From CAZUAQ01 sp964618455 (GTDB lineage Bacteria; Planctomycetota; Phycisphaerae; UBA1845; PWPN01), in assembly GCA_964618455.1 (NCBI GenBank), contig CAZUAQ010000046.1:1-42785 (forward strand): a stretch of 42,785 bases of DNA, in the 5' to 3' direction. Under the pieces are notes generated by a model. It was given only the letters and a program-made list of their open reading frames with translations. It searched no databases and was not told where the DNA came from. Below are positions 16,397 to 23,751 of the stretch, one piece after another (positions within the stretch are counted from its first letter, which is position 1; the number at the start of each line of letters is the position of its first letter). Position numbers and translations under genes: made by a program.

Positions 16397-17182
16397 ATGC
16401 CAACACTTGTATTGTCGCCACGTTATTGTCACGACACAGAGTCCGTTCGTCATGCAGCCTTGCACGCCGGATGGGATGTTGAACGCCTGCTCACATGGCG
16501 CGCCCCAGATTGGCTTCGAGACTTTGACCCGGTGCTGTATGGTGAGCCGCTTTTTGCCGCAGTTGTAGCGGAAGCCCTCGACTTAGCGCTTCTCGAACCA
16601 ACGCAGGATTGGCTGATCACGCTTCCAGATGAATTCCTGATTCGCCAGATTCGGTACGGAACTCTGGGAGAGGCGCGCATGGAATCTCGAGCATTCATCA
16701 AGCCTGCCGATGACAAATGCTTCACGGCAAAAGTCTACGAACGCGGCTCCGAGATCCCCGATTCCGATGCACTAACTGATGCAACCCCCGTCCTCATCTC
16801 AGAGCCTGTCCATTGGACACTCGAGTTTCGAAGCTTCATCCTTGAGCGAGAACTTCTCACCATTTCTCCATATCTTCGCGATGGAGAGCTGTGCCAAGAC
16901 ACGAAAGGTCAATGGGTCGCGACTGAAACCGAACTGAGCCATGCTGAGGGATTCATTCACAACGTGCTCGCCGACGAACGTGTTGCATTGCCCCCGGCAG
17001 TTGTTATTGACGTGGGATTGATTGCCAAACGCGGATGGGCAGTCGTTGAGGCGAATGCAGCATGGGGGTCGGGAATCTATGGCTGTGATCCAGATAGAGT
17101 GCTCAAGGTCATCCGGCGCGCCTGCATCGATCGAGATGCAGTCACAGCTTCGGAGCGAAGATGGCTACCGGAAAGGCTATGA
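16397..17182 (+). CDS. R2K-clade ATP-grasp domain protein (DUF4343-like)
   Basis: A 261-residue ATP-grasp protein of the R2K clade related to CDC123 (DUF4343/R2K family 3). Recognisable segments are FIKPADDKCFTAKVY (the Lys-bearing strand), SEPVHWTLEFRSFIL (the conserved Glu-x-Arg strand), and DVGLIAKRGWAVVEANAAWG with SGIYGCDP (the metal/ATP end). The clade is predicted to ligate amino acids or peptides to proteins or other targets; no substrate is known for this subgroup. The start ATG follows the rsmE stop by 3 bases. Codon third positions look less GC-biased than in rsmE and its neighbours, which hints at lateral acquisition. Confidence 0.8.
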   Translation: MPTLVLSPRYCHDTESVRHAALHAGWDVERLLTWRAPDWLRDFDPVLYGEPLFAAVVAEALDLALLEPTQDWLITLPDEFLIRQIRYGTLGEARMESRAFIKPADDKCFTAKVYERGSEIPDSDALTDATPVLISEPVHWTLEFRSFILERELLTISPYLRDGELCQDTKGQWVATETELSHAEGFIHNVLADERVALPPAVVIDVGLIAKRGWAVVEANAAWGSGIYGCDPDRVLKVIRRACIDRDAVTASERRWLPERL

Positions 17183-17212
17183 ACTGTACCCAAGAACAGT
17201 GCATTGGCACTC

Positions 17213-18481
17213 CTACGCCGCCTCTTCCGAGAGCACCTGGATGCGCAGTCGGTTGATTTTCCGCTCCTCGGCGTCGACGACCTGGATCTTGATATTGCTG
17301 TAGCGGAACTCCTCGCCGCGTGTCGGGATGCGTCCCATGGCGCTGAAGACGAACCCCCCTACCGTGTCGTAGTCCTCGTCTTCCGGCAGTGCGACGTTCA
17401 ACTCCTCGTTCAGTTCATCGATGTGCACGCGGGCATCCACCTCGATTGTATCGGCGGCGATGCGGCGGATCGGTTCGGGTTCCGAGGGTTCGTACTCGTC
17501 GGCAATCTCGCCGACGATCTCCTCGAGGATGTCTTCGATCGTGACCAGTCCGGCGGTACCCCCATACTCGTCCAGCACAATTGCAAGGTGGACCTTCTTC
17601 TCGCGAAGCTCCTCCAGCAACTCCGCCACCGGCTTTGACTCCGGAATGAACGGCACTTTGCGCATCACCTCGAGGATGTCGAATCCCTCCACCGTTTCAA
17701 GGCGCAGGAGGTCCTTGGCGTACAGGACGCCCTTGATGTCGTCGATGTTCTCGCCGAAGACAGGGATGCGCGAATGCCCCTCCTTCATGATCATCGCGCG
17801 GACGTCTTCATAATTCGACGAATCGGGCAAGGCGACCATCTCCGTCCGCGGCGTCATGATCTCCGCCACTTGCGTGCTGCGGAACTCGATGACCGACTCG
17901 ATCATGTCCGCGTCCTCTTCGTGAACCGCTCCCGCCAGTTCCCCCTCGCTGACCGCGTTGAGAATCTCCTTCTCGATGACGTCCGCTTCCGCTTCCTCGT
18001 CCGTGCTGGAGATGCCCGCCAATCGTCGAATCAGGCCATCGAAGAGGTGTTGCAGGGCGAGCAACGGGTACAGCGCCACACGCATGGCCAGGAGCGGCGT
18101 CAATGCGAACAGAAGGAACACGTCCCCACCGTAGCGTGCCCAGGCGGTCGGCAGCACCACGCTGAAGAGCGTGATCACCGTCACGGAGGCCAGAAAGCTG
18201 AACCCAAACACGCGCGAGAATGGATCGCTGTCCATGATCTTCAGCATCTCGCCGGTGACGATCAGAACGAGTGCCAGATTCGCACTCATCCGCAGAAACG
18301 CCGTGCACACCAGGAGATCGTTGCGGAGTTCCATCACCCGCGCGAGCAGGTCAAGACGCCCGTCTTTCTCCAGGCGCTTGGCCAGTCGAACGCGCGACAG
18401 GTACCGTATCGACAGGTTGGCGGTCGAGACCAGCAACACCACAGCGACCAGCAGTAGTCCGATCCACATCATTGCACTCAC
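17213..18481 (-). CDS. CNNM/CBS-domain hemolysin-C/CorC-like membrane protein
   Basis: A 422-residue protein with a CNNM-type membrane domain (several hydrophobic segments within 1-150), a CBS pair from about 205 (IMTPRTEM at 208-215, then HSRIPVFGENIDDIKG and DEYGGTAGLVTIEDILEEI), and a CorC/HlyC carboxy-terminal domain from about 340. These proteins sense nucleotide or Mg and are linked to Mg or Co resistance. The GTG start at 18481 overlaps the ybeY stop as GTGA, with GGAGG 10 bases upstream; ATG at 18472 is an alternative. It is the last gene of the cdsA-phoH-HD-ybeY run. Confidence 0.9.
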   Translation of the reverse strand: MSAMMWIGLLLVAVVLLVSTANLSIRYLSRVRLAKRLEKDGRLDLLARVMELRNDLLVCTAFLRMSANLALVLIVTGEMLKIMDSDPFSRVFGFSFLASVTVITLFSVVLPTAWARYGGDVFLLFALTPLLAMRVALYPLLALQHLFDGLIRRLAGISSTDEEAEADVIEKEILNAVSEGELAGAVHEEDADMIESVIEFRSTQVAEIMTPRTEMVALPDSSNYEDVRAMIMKEGHSRIPVFGENIDDIKGVLYAKDLLRLETVEGFDILEVMRKVPFIPESKPVAELLEELREKKVHLAIVLDEYGGTAGLVTIEDILEEIVGEIADEYEPSEPEPIRRIAADTIEVDARVHIDELNEELNVALPEDEDYDTVGGFVFSAMGRIPTRGEEFRYSNIKIQVVDAEERKINRLRIQVLSEEAA

Positions 18482-18969
18482 CGGTGGTTTGCCTCCCCGT
18501 CAGCCGCGCCGGCATGTAGCTTCGACAGCACGCGATCCTCTTCGCGCCGCATGGCCTCGGCGTCATGCTCCGTGCGGTCGTCCATCCCGGCCAGGTGCAG
18601 CGATCCGTGAATGACATAGCGGAGAATCTCATCCTCGACCGTGCACCCGTACTGCTTCGCCTGCTTCCTCGCCGTGTCCACGGATACGACGATTTCCCCC
18701 TCGATCGCCGGATCATCCGGCGACTCCCGGAGATCGAAGGTCAGGACGTCCGTGGGGGTCGGATCATTCATGTAGTCGTGATGGAGGCGGCACATCGTGG
18801 CATCGTCGACCAACGCGGCGCTAAGCGCGTTGATGAACCTGTCGGCCAATGTGATCTGGATGGCTTGTTCAATACGGCGAGGGGTCAAGGCTCCAGGTTG
18901 AGCCTCGATGTGAATGTCGATGGGACACTCCCCGCCTTCGTCTGAGGATGGTTCGTTCTCTTCGCTCAC
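18478..18969 (-). CDS. ybeY: endoribonuclease YbeY (rRNA maturation factor)
   Basis: A 163-residue metallo-endoribonuclease acting in 16S rRNA 3' maturation and 70S quality control. The zinc motif reads HGSLHLAGMDDRTEHD, with two of the usual three His of the HGxLHLxGxDH pattern; the third position is Asp. DPTPTDVLTFDL matches the other conserved strand. I read a GTG start at 18969 because homology begins shortly after it and the preceding HD gene ends 13 bases upstream. The open frame continues upstream but only through the Lys-rich tail of that gene. The stop overlaps the next start. Confidence 0.88.
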   Translation of the reverse strand: MSEENEPSSDEGGECPIDIHIEAQPGALTPRRIEQAIQITLADRFINALSAALVDDATMCRLHHDYMNDPTPTDVLTFDLRESPDDPAIEGEIVVSVDTARKQAKQYGCTVEDEILRYVIHGSLHLAGMDDRTEHDAEAMRREEDRVLSKLHAGAADGEANHR

Positions 18970-18982
18970 AATTCCACTTCGC

Positions 18983-21466
18983 CTAATTCTGGTGGACAAC
19001 CTCCGCCACCTTACGGGATTTCGAGCTCTCTTTCGAGCCCTCATCCTTGGTCTGGCGGGACTCGTCTTTGGGCACGCTCGATTCTTTTCCTGCCTCCGCG
19101 GATTCCGGCGTACGGGGAGCATCTCCCTTGCCGGCCTCTCCCTTGGCCTTGGATGCTCCGCCGGACTTCGGGTACTTGATTCGACCATGGTGGATCGCGC
19201 AGAGGCTCTTCACCAGGGATTGCTCCACCAGGTGCAACTCCCGGAGCGTGATATCGCACTGGTCGAACTGTCCGTCGCGGAGCCGATCCATGAAGACCTG
19301 ATGAACCGTGCTCTCGATGCGGGTCGACGTGGGCTCCGACAGGGCCCTGACGGCGCCTTCGCATCCATCGCACACCATGAGAATGGCGGTCTCCCGCGAC
19401 CGCGGTTTCGGACCGGGATAGCGAAACTCACTCTCGGAAACCTCGCGATCGTGGCGGCCTTTCACATTCTTCGCCGCCGCCTCGCTGGCGACGTGATGAA
19501 AGTAGCGCACGACCGTGGTGCCGTGATGCTCCGCGATGAAGGCATGGAGGATGCGCGGCAAGCCGTAGGCCTTGGCCATCTCCATCCCGTCCTTCACATG
19601 GCCGACGATGATCAGAAGGCTCATGGTCGGTGACAGCCGATCGTGGCGGTTCATGCGCGATTCCTGGTTCTCGACAAAATAGTCCGCCTTCTGAATCTTG
19701 CCGATGTCGTGGTAGAGGGCTCCCACGCGCGCGAGCAGGCCGTTCGCGCCGATCGTTTCCGAAGCCTCCTCGGCCATCTGGCTGAGCACCAGCGAGTGGC
19801 TGTACGTCCCCGGTGCTTCCTGTGCCAACCGGCGCAGCAAGGGGCGGCTCGCGTCACACCATTCCAGAAGCGTCATGCTCGTCGCGATACCGAATGCCCG
19901 CTCGAAATAATACAGCGTGCCCTGCACGATGAAGCCCGCCAGGAACGTGGCCAGTCCGGCCGATCCTGCATGCACGATAATGTATTTGAGTTCTTGCTGC
20001 TCCATGACGCCCGTGGCGAACGAGGCGACGAAAGCTCCTGCCGCCGCGACGGTCCCCACCACGACGAGCTTGCTTCGTGTCCGTACCTCGCGCAGCATGA
20101 ACACCGTGATGCTCATGGCTACCAGCATGGTCAACAGAAGTCCAAACTCGCCACGCACCGCCAGCATCGCCAGCATGGACAACGCAAAACACGCCCCCAG
20201 CGCAAACCGCTGGTTGTAAGCAATGGTGAGCAGTGCGGCGGCAATCACCACGAATCCGACCGAGAATTCCGAGGGTGCATTCCACTGGCCCGAGGCGCGC
20301 TCCAGCAGTCGGCTGAAGGCCACCATGAGGAGCAGCAAACTGCACAGCCCCACGGTTCGGGCCGGCTTGTGGAACACGCGCGGCTGGAACTGGGCGACGT
20401 AGAGGGCCAATCCCCCGATCACCAGGAGCAGGACCAGTGCAACGCCGAGCTGGCTCAGGTATTTACGCGTCCGTAGCGTGTTGTCCTGTCGCTCTTTCTC
20501 CAGGAACGCGGCATGCTCCTCCGCCAGTAGTTTCAATTCCGAGTGCCCGAGTTCTCGCCCCGCTTGAACCAGTGTCGATCCTTCGGTGCGCGTGATCGTG
20601 ATCGGTTCGACGCGATCGGCCGCGGCCTGCATTTCCTCTTCCGTGGCCTCGGCGTCATAACGCCACAGCGGGTTTCGCACCGGCTCCGCACTGTCTTCGG
20701 CCCCGCAGAAGGACCGAACCAGCTTTCGTGCCAGCACCTCGTGCAGGCTCGCCGGCACGCTCTCGACTTCCGGGATGATCTGCCGAACGACACGTCGCAC
20801 CCCGTCGCGGTCGGTCACATAGACCAGTTCCTCGGCGGGAACCTCCGGCGCCCCCAGATCCGAACGAAGGATCGCGGTGCTCGGTGTCGACCGGCGATTG
20901 GGATCTCTCGGTGGGTCCACCAGGTACTGCACGCGCAAGCGTCCGAGCACGTCCTCAACCATCCCGTCAAACGTCTTCTCGCTCGACTCATCGAGCAGAG
21001 AGTTCAATGCGCTCAGAGCCTCATCATCAAGTACCCATCCGAAGGCTTCGGCTTTCAACTTGAGTTGCGGCGGATCCGCCTTCTCATCGCGCGCGATCGT
21101 GCCCAGGCTTGCGAGGTCCGACCGCAACTGCTGAAGCGTCTCCGTCCTGAAGATATACACATTGGGTGCTGCTGCCTCGGCCGCCGATCGTGCTTCTTCG
21201 GTACGAAGCTGATCCTCGAAGGTGAACGACACGCGTGCCGTGATATCGCGATCCACCTTCTCGTTCAGGCTCCAGCGCAGCGAATCACTGCCCCAGTTCA
21301 TGACCGCCACGGTGAGCGCGAAAAAGCCCAGCCAGATCAGAATCACGACCGGGCGAAACTGCGCAAGAAATATCTTCCAGGCGCGCCCGCGCTGTTCATC
21401 GCGAAGGCGTTCCGCCTCGCGACGCCGCAGATCAGACTTCGTTCTGTTCGTGGCTTTGGATTTCAA
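18983..21466 (-). CDS. 7TM-HD family phosphodiesterase (PgpH-like)
   Basis: An 827-residue membrane protein. One transmembrane segment lies at 38-57, followed by a large extracytoplasmic 7TMR-HD domain (about 65-330), seven hydrophobic segments between 338 and 517, and a cytoplasmic HD domain with H557 (GTYSHSL), H586-D587 (LYHDIGK) and HH in AEHHGTTVV. PgpH relatives hydrolyse c-di-AMP to pApA. The family is firm; the exact nucleotide substrate is inferred. The final 80 residues are a charged Lys/Ser/Glu-rich tail. The start is TTG 21466, the only start codon between an in-frame stop and the homology. It is flanked by phoH and ybeY, the usual order for this family. Confidence 0.9.
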   Translation of the reverse strand: MKSKATNRTKSDLRRREAERLRDEQRGRAWKIFLAQFRPVVILIWLGFFALTVAVMNWGSDSLRWSLNEKVDRDITARVSFTFEDQLRTEEARSAAEAAAPNVYIFRTETLQQLRSDLASLGTIARDEKADPPQLKLKAEAFGWVLDDEALSALNSLLDESSEKTFDGMVEDVLGRLRVQYLVDPPRDPNRRSTPSTAILRSDLGAPEVPAEELVYVTDRDGVRRVVRQIIPEVESVPASLHEVLARKLVRSFCGAEDSAEPVRNPLWRYDAEATEEEMQAAADRVEPITITRTEGSTLVQAGRELGHSELKLLAEEHAAFLEKERQDNTLRTRKYLSQLGVALVLLLVIGGLALYVAQFQPRVFHKPARTVGLCSLLLLMVAFSRLLERASGQWNAPSEFSVGFVVIAAALLTIAYNQRFALGACFALSMLAMLAVRGEFGLLLTMLVAMSITVFMLREVRTRSKLVVVGTVAAAGAFVASFATGVMEQQELKYIIVHAGSAGLATFLAGFIVQGTLYYFERAFGIATSMTLLEWCDASRPLLRRLAQEAPGTYSHSLVLSQMAEEASETIGANGLLARVGALYHDIGKIQKADYFVENQESRMNRHDRLSPTMSLLIIVGHVKDGMEMAKAYGLPRILHAFIAEHHGTTVVRYFHHVASEAAAKNVKGRHDREVSESEFRYPGPKPRSRETAILMVCDGCEGAVRALSEPTSTRIESTVHQVFMDRLRDGQFDQCDITLRELHLVEQSLVKSLCAIHHGRIKYPKSGGASKAKGEAGKGDAPRTPESAEAGKESSVPKDESRQTKDEGSKESSKSRKVAEVVHQN

Positions 21467-21668
21467 GAATACGGTCTCGCCTCGCGTCCAGGTCGGGAGG
21501 GTCGGGTCGCTTTTTCACCTTTGAGTCTGCGACCCCATCCAGGAAGAACCGACCTGCTCGGGATTCCGGTTGACCTCGCGCGGCATCTGTGCAACATCGG
21601 CCAAACCACGCACTCAGGTCAGCATCATCATCGCGGACCCACCCGGCCCACGGGAACATCCGATAATA

Positions 21669-22685
21669 TCACTTCTTGTCGTACGCTTCGACGATGTTCT
21701 GAACCAGGCGGTGCCGGACAATATCGGACTGCGTCAGCCGAACCACCGCGATTCCCTGGACGCCCTTCAAGCGTCGAAGCGCATCGGTGATCCCGCTCCG
21801 TTGGGGATCATCCAGGTCCACCTGGCTGTCATCACCCGTCACAATCATCTTGCTGCTGTGGCCGAGACGGGTCAGAAACATCATCATCTGCGACCGTGTC
21901 GTGTTCTGGGCCTCGTCCAGAATCACCGCGCTGCTGTTCAAGGTTCGCCCTCGCATGAAGGCGAGGGGCGCGACCTCGATCACATCGTTCGCCAGGAATT
22001 TCTTAATCTGATCGAAGCCCATCATGTCGTGCATGGCGTCCAGCAGTGGGCGGAGATAGGGGTTCACTTTCGCCTGCATATCACCGGGAAGGTAGCCGAG
22101 CTTCTCACCGGCCTCGACGGCCGGACGGACCAGCACGATCCGGTTGATCGTACCGGCCTTCAGCATTGACACCGCCATCGCCACCGCCAGGTAGGTCTTT
22201 CCCGTACCCGCCGGCCCGACACAGAAAACCAGATCGTTCTCTCGAATCGCCTTGATGTACGCGTGTTGACCTGGAGATCGTGGCTCCACCACAAGGGTAC
22301 GCGAGTAAACGTCGATGACCTCGCCGTTCCGGCCCCGATCCGCCAACCGGCCGGCGTAGGTGATGGCCTCGGTCACCTGTTCGTCCGTCAGCCCGTCGCG
22401 CTCTTTCAGAATTCGCTGGAGTTCCTCGAAGACCGTCGCCGCCTGCCCGACCGCCTGGGCCGTGCCTGACAGCTTCACCGTGGCATCCCGGGCCACCACC
22501 TGGACTCCAAGGGCACCGCGGATCATGCGAAGATGCCGATCTTCCGAACCGAACAACGCTGCCCGGTTCCCCGCATCCTCCAACTGAATCGTAAGTTCCA
22601 AGGTTCGCCCGATCTCCTCTTGCTGGCCCCACGGGTCCTGCAGCACCGGCCTGACACTTCGCAGGCTCGACGCAGAATCCAGCAT
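21669..22685 (-). CDS. phoH: PhoH-like ATPase
   Basis: A 338-residue PhoH family P-loop protein. An amino-terminal KH-like region (about 30-95) precedes the ATPase, whose Walker A is GPAGTGKT at 157-164 and Walker B is VILDEAQN with Asp257-Glu258; GDDSQVDL is the sensor segment. PhoH proteins are RNA-associated ATPases or helicases frequently next to ybeY, consistent with a job in rRNA or mRNA turnover. It starts 9 bases after the cdsA stop, so the two are likely cotranscribed. A 202-base gap separates it from the HD gene downstream. Confidence 0.93.
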   Translation of the reverse strand: MLDSASSLRSVRPVLQDPWGQQEEIGRTLELTIQLEDAGNRAALFGSEDRHLRMIRGALGVQVVARDATVKLSGTAQAVGQAATVFEELQRILKERDGLTDEQVTEAITYAGRLADRGRNGEVIDVYSRTLVVEPRSPGQHAYIKAIRENDLVFCVGPAGTGKTYLAVAMAVSMLKAGTINRIVLVRPAVEAGEKLGYLPGDMQAKVNPYLRPLLDAMHDMMGFDQIKKFLANDVIEVAPLAFMRGRTLNSSAVILDEAQNTTRSQMMMFLTRLGHSSKMIVTGDDSQVDLDDPQRSGITDALRRLKGVQGIAVVRLTQSDIVRHRLVQNIVEAYDKK

Positions 22686-22694
22686 CCCGTAATT

Positions 22695-23657
22695 CTAATC
22701 CATCGATCCCCAGAATGTCAGCAAACCCCACGCAAACGGAGCGGCCAGCAGCGGCGAGTCGACAATGTCCATAATCCCCCCGAACGAGGGCACCAGGTCT
22801 GCCGAGTCCTTCAAACCCACATCCCGCTTATACGACGAAGCCAGCAGGTCACCCAGATGACCGGTGATCGCCATAACCACTGCAAAGGCAATGACTTGTG
22901 GGAATGTACCTGGGAAAAGCGAATCGCCATCAGCGAACAGGTCTTTCACCCAGAAGGCACTGCATGCGATCAGGAAAGCAACCGCCATCGCGCCGAGGAA
23001 TCCCTCCACCGTCTTGGCGGGGCTGACCCAAGGAGCTAACTTGTTTTTCCCAAAGAATTTACCAACAAAATAGGCCCCGATATCCGCCGATTTCACGCAG
23101 AGCATGAAATAGACCATTACAACCGACCCCGCCGGCCCCGGATCCAGGCAGCGCACCCGTATCACAAAGGAACCCAGCAGCCCGCTGTAAAGCACGATCA
23201 GCATGGTGGTGGCGAGGTTGCTCACCGTTTTTTCCGTCGTACGACGCCCCAGCATCAACAACGCCGCGCCGAGAAAACTTCCGGTCAGCCAGAACAACGT
23301 GAGCGGCATCTCCGCGTTGAACGGCAATGGCGTGACGGCTTCCGCTTCCTTCAGGAGCATTCCCAACCAGGGGCCCGCCGCCAGACCCGCCGAAGTGAAC
23401 ATGGCCCAGCCGGTCAACGGCAGCAGTCCTGAAATGCGGCACATGCGCCCCATCTCAAAGGCGGTCGCCGCGGCCAGCACGGTGACGAAAGCCACCAGCG
23501 GCAAACCCGATCGCAGGGCAAGGTTGGCGAATACCTCCAGGGCGGTCGCCGATGCGGCCGGCGCATAGGTCCCCCCTGCCAACCATGCGTCAAGCCAGAC
23601 CAGCCCGACCACGGCGACGATCATGCTTGCGCCGAAGACTATGCGTTGCCACATCAT
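22695..23657 (-). CDS. cdsA: phosphatidate cytidylyltransferase
   Basis: A 320-residue polytopic membrane enzyme making CDP-diacylglycerol from phosphatidate and CTP. The CDS signature is at the carboxy end: SSYKRDVGLKDSADLVPSFGG then GIMDIVDSPLLAAPFA, with the metal-binding Asp residues. About eight hydrophobic segments precede it. The gene begins with two consecutive ATG codons (23657 and 23654) and a weak ribosome site. It heads the minus-strand block and is divergent from the GH67-like gene, with a 94-base spacer. Confidence 0.92.
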   Translation of the reverse strand: MMWQRIVFGASMIVAVVGLVWLDAWLAGGTYAPAASATALEVFANLALRSGLPLVAFVTVLAAATAFEMGRMCRISGLLPLTGWAMFTSAGLAAGPWLGMLLKEAEAVTPLPFNAEMPLTLFWLTGSFLGAALLMLGRRTTEKTVSNLATTMLIVLYSGLLGSFVIRVRCLDPGPAGSVVMVYFMLCVKSADIGAYFVGKFFGKNKLAPWVSPAKTVEGFLGAMAVAFLIACSAFWVKDLFADGDSLFPGTFPQVIAFAVVMAITGHLGDLLASSYKRDVGLKDSADLVPSFGGIMDIVDSPLLAAPFAWGLLTFWGSMD

Positions 23658-23710
23658 CGTATTACCCGTTGCCAGGAATGCTAAAGCACGATGAATCCTG
23701 CGTCCAATCC

Positions 23711-23741
23711 GGCTAACTCCAATCCCATGCCAAGGTTAGCC
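23711..23741. promoter_or_regulatory. inverted repeat upstream of the GH67-like gene
   Basis: GGCTAAC (23711-23717) and GTTAGCC (23735-23741) form a perfect 7-base dyad separated by 17 bases, ending 10 bases before the ATG at 23752. It could be an operator for a dimeric regulator or an mRNA hairpin covering the start. It sits in the divergent region between cdsA and the hydrolase gene. Confidence 0.35.
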
Positions 23742-23751
23742 ACCACGGGTC

